Source: Chloroflexota bacterium
GTDB taxonomy: Bacteria > Chloroflexota > Anaerolineae > Anaerolineales > Villigracilaceae
Length of the DNA stretch: 58,478 nt
Direction: 5' to 3'
Assembly (NCBI GenBank): GCA_005778035.1
Contig: SXKT01000017.1
Span: 1 to 58,478, forward strand
The notes under the pieces are model-generated. The model worked only from the letters and a program-made list of their open reading frames with translations. It was not told the DNA's origin and made no database searches. Each line of letters opens with the position of its first letter. Position 1 is the stretch's first letter. This document shows positions 1-8,290 of this stretch, piece by piece. A program made the position numbers and the translations under genes.

Positions 1-496
1 GATATCAGGGGGTGTTTTTTCTTTACTGTCTAGCAAAGCGGGTGCAGTTCAATTCGCGAGTTCTTTTAACTTGAGGGGATCAAATGCGGATTGTTTCAGG
101 TTGATCCTTGAAAGGGTCAAGTAACGTGGGGACAACTTCGAATGAGGCGGACATCCGCTGACTAATTTCTTTGTCATTACTTTTTTTTATCTCTACTATT
201 TTGGCTTTGATGATCCCGATCCCGCCTTCTTTCGAACTCAGCTCAAATCTGGTTTCAATTTTTTTCCTACCAGCCAGTGCGGATCGATTGCTAAACACCT
301 TGAAGCTTTATTGATCATTTGCAGTATCGCTTCAAGTTTCGCTCCATTGCACTAAACGACCTGAGAATATTCCTGGTTTAGTTCATTCAGAAATCAAAAT
401 TAGGAAAGTGATCGCGGTTGAAAAAAAGCCCAGAGATCGCCTTAGGCAGTGGTTTTCGCCCTTTTATGAGCAAAAATTGGTCGATTTAAAATAAAA

Positions 497-518
497 CTCC
501 CAACCAATCGGTTGGGAG
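497..518 (-). terminator. Rho-independent terminator downstream of tRNA-Asp
   Basis: CTCCCAACC-aatc-GGTTGGGAG stem; on the minus strand it is followed by TTTTATTTT. Confidence 0.85.
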
Positions 519-531
519 CTTAGCCGCACAT

Positions 532-607
532 TGGCGGCCCCGACGGGGTTCGAACCCGCGATCTCGGCCTTGACAGGGCCGCATGTTAGCCGCTACACCA
601 CGGGACC
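532..607 (-). tRNA. tRNA-Asp (anticodon GTC), CCA encoded
   Basis: Reverse complement GGTCCCGTGGTGTAGCGG...GGCCCTGTCAAGGCC...GGGTTCGAACCCCGTCGGGGCCGCCA. The 7-bp acceptor pairs, the anticodon loop is CTGTCAA, and the T-loop is GGTTCGAACCC. Confidence 0.95.
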
Positions 608-673
608 ATTTGTAAAGCGACAAATAGTTTATCATACGCTTATTTACGTGTCAAGGCGAGATGTTTGCCAGTT

Positions 674-2326
674 TTACATTTCTTGTGCCTGATAGGTTCC
701 CCATTCTGCTCGCAGGATATTGCAGATCTCGCCCAAGGTTAAGTAATTATCTACACATTCCACAAACAGGGGCATCAGGTTATCTTCGCTTTTGGCAGCG
801 GTAGAAAGGTGAGTGCTCAGTTCAGCTACGCGGCTTGGGTTTCGGCGAATCCTCAGTTCGGCAAGGCGTTGGCGAGCCTGGTTTTCGATCGATGGGTCAA
901 TAGTTTGCTTCTCAAGTGTGATAGATTCGTTGGTTTGGAATTTGTTAACCCCGACGACCACACTTTCTGCTTTTTCAATTTCCAATTGGGCTTGGTAGGC
1001 GGCATTTTGGATCTCGGCTTGCATATAACCGCGTTCAATCGCCTTCATGGCTCCGCCCATCGCGTCTACCTTGTTGATGTAATCGGTAGCCTTTTTTTCC
1101 AATTCATCGGTTAGGTATTCGATCAGGTACGAACCGGCAAGTGGGTCGATGGTGTCGGCCACACCGCTTTCGTATGCAATGATCTGTTGCGTTCGCAGGG
1201 CGACGCGAACACTTCTTTCGGTGGGGAGCCAAAGAGCCTCATCCATCGAGTTGGTGTGCAGTGACTGTGTACCGCCCATCACGGCTGACAGCGCCTGGAT
1301 GGTGACACGGGCGACGTTATTTTCAGGTTGTTGGGCGGTAAGGGTGCTGCCAGCGGTTTGGGTGTGAAAGCGTAATTGCAGGCTGCTGGCTTTACTGGCC
1401 CCAAAGCGCTCTTTCATCAGCCGCGCCCACAGGCGACGGGCAGCCCTGAATTTGGCCACCTCTTCCAAAAAGTGGTTGTGGGCGTTGAAGAAAAAACTGA
1501 GTTGTGGAGCGAAGGTATCCACCGGCAGGCCGGCTTTGAGGGCAGCCTCTACATAGGCAATGGCATTGCTGATGGTAAAGGCGATCTCCTGAGCGGCAGT
1601 GCTGCCTGCCTCGCGGATATGGTAACCGCTGATGGAGATCGTGTTCCAGTTGGGGATATTGGCTGAGCAGTATGCAAAAATATCGGTGATCAGCCGCATG
1701 GAGGGTTGGGGGGGGAAGATGTATGTTCCCCTGGCGATATATTCTTTTAAGATATCGTTTTGAATGGTTCCCCGCAGTTTGGATGCGTCTATGCCGCGGC
1801 GGCGGGCAACAGCGATGTACATCGCCAACAAGATCCCCGCGGGGGCGTTGATGGTCATCGAGGTGGATACCTGATCCAGTGGGATGTCGCGGAGGAGGGT
1901 TTCCATATCTTCGATGGAAGAAATGGATACCCCAACTTTGCCAACTTCACCCAAAGACATCTCGTCATCTGCGTCGTAACCGATTTGGGTGGGAAGGTCG
2001 AATGCAACAGAAAGACCTGTTTGGCCAGCCTTAAGCAAATATTGGTACCGGCGATTACTCTCTTCGGCGGTAGAGAATCCCGAATATTGCCGCATGGTCC
2101 AAAACCGACCGCGGTACATGGTGGGTTGCACACCACGGGTAAATGGGTACTCGCCCGGAAAGCCAAGTGTCTCCATATAAACCGGATCATCGGATTGGGG
2201 GAATAAAAAGTGGGGGACCTCTACACCGGAGCTGGTAGTAAAACTGCCTTTGCGTTCAGGGAACTTGTCGACCGAGCGTTTGTGCACGGTCTCTTTCCAT
2301 TTGTAATATTGTTCCGATAATTTCAT
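674..2326 (-). CDS. Methylmalonyl-CoA mutase-like acyl-CoA mutase, large (catalytic) subunit without B12-binding domain
   Basis: MCM motifs [54 protein letters not shown] and [21 protein letters not shown]-track start trimmed to [12 protein letters not shown]. Confidence 0.9.
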   Translation of the reverse strand: MKLSEQYYKWKETVHKRSVDKFPERKGSFTTSSGVEVPHFLFPQSDDPVYMETLGFPGEYPFTRGVQPTMYRGRFWTMRQYSGFSTAEESNRRYQYLLKAGQTGLSVAFDLPTQIGYDADDEMSLGEVGKVGVSISSIEDMETLLRDIPLDQVSTSMTINAPAGILLAMYIAVARRRGIDASKLRGTIQNDILKEYIARGTYIFPPQPSMRLITDIFAYCSANIPNWNTISISGYHIREAGSTAAQEIAFTISNAIAYVEAALKAGLPVDTFAPQLSFFFNAHNHFLEEVAKFRAARRLWARLMKERFGASKASSLQLRFHTQTAGSTLTAQQPENNVARVTIQALSAVMGGTQSLHTNSMDEALWLPTERSVRVALRTQQIIAYESGVADTIDPLAGSYLIEYLTDELEKKATDYINKVDAMGGAMKAIERGYMQAEIQNAAYQAQLEIEKAESVVVGVNKFQTNESITLEKQTIDPSIENQARQRLAELRIRRNPSRVAELSTHLSTAAKSEDNLMPLFVECVDNYLTLGEICNILRAEWGTYQAQEM

Positions 2327-2433
2327 CACTTTTTCCGTTCTGGATGTTGAATGACTGCTTATAGGTATTATAGAATTAAAAGTAGTGGGTTGCCGCCTTT
2401 TGATATGAAATTTATTGTAACTGCGAGGTTTTG

Positions 2434-2823
2434 ATGGCAAATAAAGGGTTACCGATCGTTTTGATCTTTGTCTTTGTAGTGGGTTTTTGTCTTTTTGGGT
2501 ACGGCCTGTTATTGGTGTTGGGGTCAACTTCATCCCAGGGCAATAGTGGGTGGATAACCTTTGGATTGGGATTTTTGGTTGCCGGCGGCGGTATTGCCGG
2601 TTGGTCAGTAACAGCTTATATGAAGCAACAAAAGGCTGCTACTATCGCCCAACCGGGCAATGGGGCACACATGCCAGGTGATGTTAAGATCAGCCAAATG
2701 AAATGCGCCAGTTGTGGGGGGGCGATCGATTCAAGCGCTGTGCGTATTGAGAACCATGTTCCGATGGTGTTTTGCCCATATTGTGGGGCAAGTTACCAAG
2801 TAAGCGAGGAGCCCAAATGGTAA
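2434..2823 (+). CDS. Small membrane protein with C-terminal zinc-ribbon-like motif
   Basis: Two hydrophobic segments, then CASCGGAI...FCPYCGASY (CxxC...CxxC). Stop overlaps the start of the next gene. Confidence 0.75.
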   Translation: MANKGLPIVLIFVFVVGFCLFGYGLLLVLGSTSSQGNSGWITFGLGFLVAGGGIAGWSVTAYMKQQKAATIAQPGNGAHMPGDVKISQMKCASCGGAIDSSAVRIENHVPMVFCPYCGASYQVSEEPKW

Positions 2824-4484
2824 ATAAAAATATATTTCGCATAGCTACAGTATTTTTGGTTTTACTTGGTTTGGCATTGGTTACCTATGGCGCCAGTGCC
2901 CAAACGTATGCATTCCAACTTACTGATGAGCTGGTGAATTACACGATCAATGATGATGGCACGGTATCCGTGGAATATTACTTCACCTTCCAGAATGAGC
3001 CGTGGGCAAGCCCGATCGATTTTGTAGATGTGGGCATGCCGAAGAGCAGCTTTGAAACTGAAAATATTCGTGCTGATGTCAATGGGGTTCCTGTTTCAAT
3101 TAGCAGCGATTACCAGGGTGAAGGTGGCAGTGGATTTGCTGTGGAATTAGGCGCGCAAGCTATCACCGATGTGGGAACGGTACATGTGGTGGTACCAACC
3201 ATCAACCGGATGATTTATCCTGACGATGAAAAAAGTGACTATGCCAGTAGTGTTTTTGGTACTACGTATTTCGGCCAAGAATACGTGAGCGGATCAACCA
3301 ACCTGACCGTAATATTCCATTTTCCGGTGGGGGTTTTACCATCAGAATCGATTTATCACTTGCCTGGCGAGAATTGGCCGGGACCAGCAGTGCCAGCAAT
3401 GGTGGATACGGAGAAGGGTGTTACGTATACTTGGCACACCAGCGAAGCCAACGGCCATACCCAATACCAGTTTGGTGTTTCGTTTCCGTCCAAGTATGTG
3501 CCCGAAAGTGCAATTGTTCGCACCGCCTGGTTGGAAGAATTGATAACCTGGGTAATGGCAGTTTTCCCATTTTTGATCATGTGTGCTGTGGCAATTTATG
3601 CTTTTATCATCGCGCCTATGAGGGCAATATCTAACGCCCGCAAGCGCAAGCTGGAGTATATCAAACCGACCATTTCTGCAGAAGGGCAAGGGATTCGGCG
3701 TGGACTTACCGCGGTAGAAGCCGCAATATTGATGGCAGTCCCACTGGATAAGGTGTTGGCGATGATCTTATATGGTGTGACGAAAAAAGGCGCGGTGCAA
3801 GTATTACGTGAGGATCCGCTTCAGGTACGGAAATCTGATCCACTACCAGAGGGTTTGTTGGAATATGAAACCGAGTTTATCAATTCGATCGTAGCCGATA
3901 TGGGAGCCCGCAAAGCCGCGATGCAAACGGTATTTGTAAACCTGGTAAAAAACGTAACGGAAAAAATGAAGGGCTTTGGTAAAAATGAAACCGAGGCCTA
4001 TTACAAGGCCATCATCGACAAAGCGTGGACCCAAGTTGTGGATGCCAACACACCGGATATGAATCCGGTACTCAATGAGGAATCCTTCGAGTGGACAATG
4101 GCTGATCGCGATTTTGAGGGCCGCTCGCGTAAAGTATTCGACCGGCCGATATTCATCCCTCGTTGGTATGGTAACTATTCTCCCAGTATGTCTCCCAGTT
4201 GGGGTAGCGGCAGTAGCGGAAGTGGGGGTGCCAGCCCCACCAGCGGAAAAGTGCAGCTACCGGGAGCCGACTTTGCCGCCAGTATGGTAACAGGGGTAGA
4301 GACATTCTCAGGCCAACTAATTGGCAATATCAACGATTTTACCGGCCGGATAACGAATGTTACCAACCCTGTGCCGGTTCCCGTGGCCAGTAGCAGCCAT
4401 CGCAGAAGTGGTGGGGGTGGCGGCTGCGCTTGTGCTTGCGCATGCGCTGGCTGTGCATGCGCATGTGCTGGTGGTGGCCGATGA
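2817..4484 (+). CDS. DUF2207-like membrane protein with Cys-Ala alternating C-terminal tail (candidate modified substrate)
   Basis: N-terminal signal/TM segment, extracytoplasmic beta-rich region, second TM (ITWVMAVFPFLIMCAVAIYAFIIAP), cytoplasmic region, and tail SGGGGGCACACACAGCACACAGGGR*. Start taken as ATGGTAAATAAAAAT. Confidence 0.8.
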   Translation: MVNKNIFRIATVFLVLLGLALVTYGASAQTYAFQLTDELVNYTINDDGTVSVEYYFTFQNEPWASPIDFVDVGMPKSSFETENIRADVNGVPVSISSDYQGEGGSGFAVELGAQAITDVGTVHVVVPTINRMIYPDDEKSDYASSVFGTTYFGQEYVSGSTNLTVIFHFPVGVLPSESIYHLPGENWPGPAVPAMVDTEKGVTYTWHTSEANGHTQYQFGVSFPSKYVPESAIVRTAWLEELITWVMAVFPFLIMCAVAIYAFIIAPMRAISNARKRKLEYIKPTISAEGQGIRRGLTAVEAAILMAVPLDKVLAMILYGVTKKGAVQVLREDPLQVRKSDPLPEGLLEYETEFINSIVADMGARKAAMQTVFVNLVKNVTEKMKGFGKNETEAYYKAIIDKAWTQVVDANTPDMNPVLNEESFEWTMADRDFEGRSRKVFDRPIFIPRWYGNYSPSMSPSWGSGSSGSGGASPTSGKVQLPGADFAASMVTGVETFSGQLIGNINDFTGRITNVTNPVPVPVASSSHRRSGGGGGCACACACAGCACACAGGGR

Positions 4485-5866
4485 TCGGAGATTTTCTCCG
4501 CAAGGTGGATAGCGTTTTACCGGCCTTTCCATGGCAGGTACCCAAGATGCATGCTGCTACAGCAATAGAGTACTTTAATATCCGCGAAGGTGGCGGTACT
4601 GTGCAGGTCCACTTGCGGACCGATGCCAATGGCTACGGAACATTGTTTATCAATGCGAACTATGTCTACCACCTCAACCCCACTGCTGCCCATATTGCCC
4701 GCGGGGTATTGCGTGGTGAACCTGTGGACCAAATAAAAAAACGTATTGGCACAATTTACAATGTTCGTTGGCAAGAGCTGGATGATGATTTTGCTTTTAC
4801 AAGCGATCAGATACAGGCGATCATCCACGACAGTACTGCTTGCCCAATCCACACTCTGGAGGTGGAGCATTTGCCGCCTTTCCAGGTGCGTCCAACCGCA
4901 CCTTACCGAATGGACTTGGCAGTGACCTATCGATGCAATAACGATTGCCCTCATTGTTATAATGCCCGCGAGCGAACCTTTAGCGAACTGGATACTGTTT
5001 CTACCAAGCGGATGATTGACAAGATTTGGCAATTGGGTATACCCCACATTGTTTTTACGGGCGGTGAACCAACATTACGCGCAGATTTGGCTGAATTAGT
5101 CGGTTATGCCAGCGGATTGGGATTGATTTGCGGGATGAACACCAATGCACGAAGGTTGATAGACAGAGAATATGTGTCCAACTTAGTAGATGCTGGCTTG
5201 GACCATCTTCAGGTTACAGTAGAAAGCTATGATCCTGAGGTCCATAACCGAATGGTGAATGCCAACGCATTTGACCAGACCATCAGAGGATTGCGAAACG
5301 CACTCGATACCCGCCTGTATGTGATGACCAATACAACCATGTTACGGGAAAACGTAGCGACTATTCCAGAAACGTTGGACTTTTTGGCATCAATTGGCGT
5401 GCCCACAATAGGATTAAACGCTCTAATTTATAGTGGCCACGGCAAAACAGTGGGTACCGGATTAAACGCCACTGAATTGAGCCCGATCTTGCAAATGGCT
5501 ACCCAAAAAACGGTCGCTGCCGGGCAGAGGCTGATATGGTACACCCCAACCCAGTATTGCGGCTTTGACCCGCAAGGGGTGAACTTGGGAGTAAAGGGTT
5601 GCACAGCCGCGCTTTACAATATGTGCCTGGAGCCCAACGGAGACGTATTGCCGTGCCAAAGTTATTACACCCCCGTAGGGAATATATTGACCGATGATTG
5701 GCAAACCATTTGGCAGCACCCTCTATGTGTATCACTTCGCGAGCGCCAAAATGTTCCCGCCAAATGCAATGGGTGCGGCTTATTTTCAGAATGTGGCGGT
5801 GGCTGTCCATTGGAAAACGAATCCGAAGAACGCGCCGCAATGAGTTTGAATGTGATCGCCCTGTAG
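4481..5866 (+). CDS. Radical SAM/SPASM domain protein with N-terminal PqqD/RRE-like domain
   Basis: CNNDCPHCYN (CxxxCxxC), FTGGEP, and SPASM-type cysteines CTAALYNMCLEPNGDVLPCQSYYTPVGNI...CNGCGLFSECGGGC. N-terminus LNPTAAHIARGVLRGEPVDQIKKRIGTIYNV resembles PqqD/RRE. ATGA overlap with the upstream gene. Confidence 0.9.
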   Translation: MIGDFLRKVDSVLPAFPWQVPKMHAATAIEYFNIREGGGTVQVHLRTDANGYGTLFINANYVYHLNPTAAHIARGVLRGEPVDQIKKRIGTIYNVRWQELDDDFAFTSDQIQAIIHDSTACPIHTLEVEHLPPFQVRPTAPYRMDLAVTYRCNNDCPHCYNARERTFSELDTVSTKRMIDKIWQLGIPHIVFTGGEPTLRADLAELVGYASGLGLICGMNTNARRLIDREYVSNLVDAGLDHLQVTVESYDPEVHNRMVNANAFDQTIRGLRNALDTRLYVMTNTTMLRENVATIPETLDFLASIGVPTIGLNALIYSGHGKTVGTGLNATELSPILQMATQKTVAAGQRLIWYTPTQYCGFDPQGVNLGVKGCTAALYNMCLEPNGDVLPCQSYYTPVGNILTDDWQTIWQHPLCVSLRERQNVPAKCNGCGLFSECGGGCPLENESEERAAMSLNVIAL

Positions 5867-5888
5867 GCGAAGGCAAGGAGAGCCCGAT

Positions 5889-6959
5889 ATGCAATGGTTG
5901 AAAACCCTAAAGAATAATTTGCGCAAGCCCGGTGGGATCCCGGCTGGTACTTTTACGGCTACCTGCTACACCCAGCAAAATGTGCCTTACAAGCTTATGC
6001 TGAGGGTAGATGAAAAAGGATTGGGCAGGTTGATCCTTAATGCCCGCACTGTATTGTTCTTAAACGAGACCAGCACCGAGTATATGTACCACTACCTGCT
6101 AAACCAATATGGAGATAAGGTCGTGGGTTTTATGCAGGCAAAATACAAAATCAGCCGGCAAGAGATTCTGAAAGATTACGAATCATTGGTCAATGAAATT
6201 GAGGCCCTGTTAGGCCAAGAGGATTTGAACCCGTTAAGCAGGTTTCAGGGTGTAACCTCTGCCGGCAATGGAGACGCCCCCCAAAAAGTAGACCTTTACC
6301 CAACATTGGCAATGCCAGGGGATCCTGTTTCAGAGCTACAAAACTTGCAATGGTGGCAGAATAAGATGCGCAGCTTGGTGGCGATCGGAGTTCCCCATTT
6401 TATGCTTGTAGGTGGTGAGCCATTGGTGTGGGATGGTACTGTGCCATTGATACAAACCAGCGAAGAGTTGGGTGTAGTGGCAGGTTTGGTTTGCCACCAA
6501 AGCGCTCTTTCTACCCAAAAATTGGATGAATTGATATCGGCTGGATTGGATCATCTATGTCTGTTGGTACCACCAAGCGAGTTGCCTAATTGGCAGCTTT
6601 TGGATGAAATTGCCAAGAAAGACCTATATTTTCAGTTGGTATGGATGGTATCAAATCAAAACCTTTCGCAAGTGAAACTATGCATGCCACAGTGCAGGCA
6701 GGTTGGCGCAAACAACATCTCTTTCGAGGTTATTGAAGCAATGGAACAAGCAGATTTCGATTCCCTTTTCGATGCTGTCGATGATTCCGGCTTGACATTT
6801 GTTCCATTTGCCGAAATGGTTTGCCGGGATGGCTGTGGCGATGACCTGCAACGCTATGCGGATGCGAGCGACATCGACCGTGTGGCGCATATTGTGTTAC
6901 CCAACGGAAACGCTCGAAGTCTGACGAGCGGCATTTGGAGAGATGTGATTGATCAATAG
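5889..6959 (+). CDS. Degenerate radical SAM-like paralogue with RRE-like N-terminus, no [4Fe-4S] motif
   Basis: GVPHFMLVGGEPLVWDG...SEELGVVAGLVCHQSALSTQKLDELISAGLDHL parallels GIPHIVFTGGEPTLRAD...LICGMNTNARRLIDREYVSNLVDAGLDHL in the preceding protein. The CxxxCxxC is absent. Confidence 0.75.
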   Translation: MQWLKTLKNNLRKPGGIPAGTFTATCYTQQNVPYKLMLRVDEKGLGRLILNARTVLFLNETSTEYMYHYLLNQYGDKVVGFMQAKYKISRQEILKDYESLVNEIEALLGQEDLNPLSRFQGVTSAGNGDAPQKVDLYPTLAMPGDPVSELQNLQWWQNKMRSLVAIGVPHFMLVGGEPLVWDGTVPLIQTSEELGVVAGLVCHQSALSTQKLDELISAGLDHLCLLVPPSELPNWQLLDEIAKKDLYFQLVWMVSNQNLSQVKLCMPQCRQVGANNISFEVIEAMEQADFDSLFDAVDDSGLTFVPFAEMVCRDGCGDDLQRYADASDIDRVAHIVLPNGNARSLTSGIWRDVIDQ

Positions 6960-6980
6960 TGTTCAGGCGAAATCGCTGAA

Positions 6981-7009
6981 AAAATAGGCGCCGAATAGGC
7001 GCCTATTTT
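6981..7009. terminator. Bidirectional intrinsic terminator between converging transcription units
   Basis: AAAATAGGCGCC-gaata-GGCGCCTATTTT. Confidence 0.85.
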
Positions 7010-7044
7010 CGAAATTACGGGCATTCGCAATGGGAAATATGGTG

Positions 7045-8277
7045 CTAAGGAGCCAGTTCGGCCAGATAAACCTGCAATGCGAGGTCATCTTCGCCAGCCA
7101 TACCAATAGCAAGGCTCTGGTTAGGTTGCTCGCCCAATGTCAGGAATTCTGCCAAATCGCTCGCCTTGCTGGACGTGAGGTAGTATGTTTGGATATCTCC
7201 ATTGCTAAATTGTAATTGGATGGGTGAACCAGTTGCAAGGGAGGCTAGGTTGATATGGGTTTTTGCCGGAAAGTAAACCAGGCGGGTTACTTCGCTGCCG
7301 CGCACCCATGCCGGGGCTTCCATACTGGCTAGCCCTGTATCATCAACTTCTGTTTGGGTTAATTCAATTGTTTGGCCATCTATAGAAAGGCTGAGGGGAA
7401 AAGGCTGGTTGAGTGGGGCATTGCCACTAATAGGCGCTGCGGGAGGCTCTGGGGTGGGCTTGAAAAGCAAATAGAGGATGACGCCCAGCAGGACCAGAAT
7501 GATCACTGCAAGCATGCTATACACCAGTTTTCCAGCAGTGTGTTTTGTGGGGTTATCGTCTGTCAATACTTCCAACAAGCTGGCTTTTTGTGATCGTTTG
7601 TCTGCGTCGCTGATATCAACCTGGAAATTTTTTTGGAGGTCAGCCAATCGATTTTCGACATTCTCCCACCGATCCTCTTCGCTGGTTTCGAAAATTTGGT
7701 TTGGCGATCCTGTGCTTGGTTCTTGCGTCAGTGGATGCGGCAGCTCAGTCTGTGGTTCACCAGGCAATTCATTGGTGGGTTGGGGCAAATCCTGGTCTGG
7801 TAAAGTTGATCTGAGTTGTTGTGTTCCCTGCTGGCCAGGCTCGGCATTGTAGGTTTGGCTGGCTGCGTTATTGGGAGGTTCTTGTGGCAGATCCTCTGAG
7901 ATGGCTTGGCGTAATTGTGCCAAACGGTCATCAATTTGGTTATCTTCACTGGGTTCGGCGGGGATATGATGAGCGCTGGCAGTTTGGCCGAGGCCATGCA
8001 AAAAATCATCCAGTCCATCAACGCTACCGCTGTTGGTGGGTTGATCTGCTTCGCGAGTTTGGCCGGAGTTTTTTTCGGGTTCGACACTCTCGTCGCCAAC
8101 TTCATGTTCGGAAAAAAGGCTGCGCAAGTCTTCTGCAGGTGATGTTTCGGGCTCTGGCGTGGTTTGATCAGCCTGAGTTGTTTTTTCTTCAGTTGGCGCT
8201 GTTTGATTCGGCTGGGTGGCCAGTTTTTTTAGAAAATCCTCAAATTCAGAATCTTTTGGATCAGGGTCTTGAATCAT
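7045..8277 (-). CDS. Hypothetical acidic/Pro-Gln-rich protein with one TM segment
   Basis: Start MIQDPDPKDSEFEDFLKKL; TM KLVYSMLAVIILVLLGVILYLLF. Confidence 0.7.
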   Translation of the reverse strand: MIQDPDPKDSEFEDFLKKLATQPNQTAPTEEKTTQADQTTPEPETSPAEDLRSLFSEHEVGDESVEPEKNSGQTREADQPTNSGSVDGLDDFLHGLGQTASAHHIPAEPSEDNQIDDRLAQLRQAISEDLPQEPPNNAASQTYNAEPGQQGTQQLRSTLPDQDLPQPTNELPGEPQTELPHPLTQEPSTGSPNQIFETSEEDRWENVENRLADLQKNFQVDISDADKRSQKASLLEVLTDDNPTKHTAGKLVYSMLAVIILVLLGVILYLLFKPTPEPPAAPISGNAPLNQPFPLSLSIDGQTIELTQTEVDDTGLASMEAPAWVRGSEVTRLVYFPAKTHINLASLATGSPIQLQFSNGDIQTYYLTSSKASDLAEFLTLGEQPNQSLAIGMAGEDDLALQVYLAELAP

Positions 8278-8290
8278 TGTCTGGTGCTTT

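Noticed and set aside
80-298. 72-aa minus-strand ORF at the window start
   Set aside because: No recognisable motif and no visible ribosome site; not enough support to call a gene.
4430-4480. Upstream ATG of the rSAM ORF giving MCLRMRWLCMRMCWWWP...
   Set aside because: This is the Cys-Ala tail repeat read in another frame. The ATGA-overlap start at 4481 (MIGDFLRKVD) is more credible.
6960-7009. Repeated TAGGCGCC string as a possible direct repeat or CRISPR-like unit
   Set aside because: It is the two arms of one intrinsic terminator hairpin. No spaced repeat array was seen anywhere in the window.
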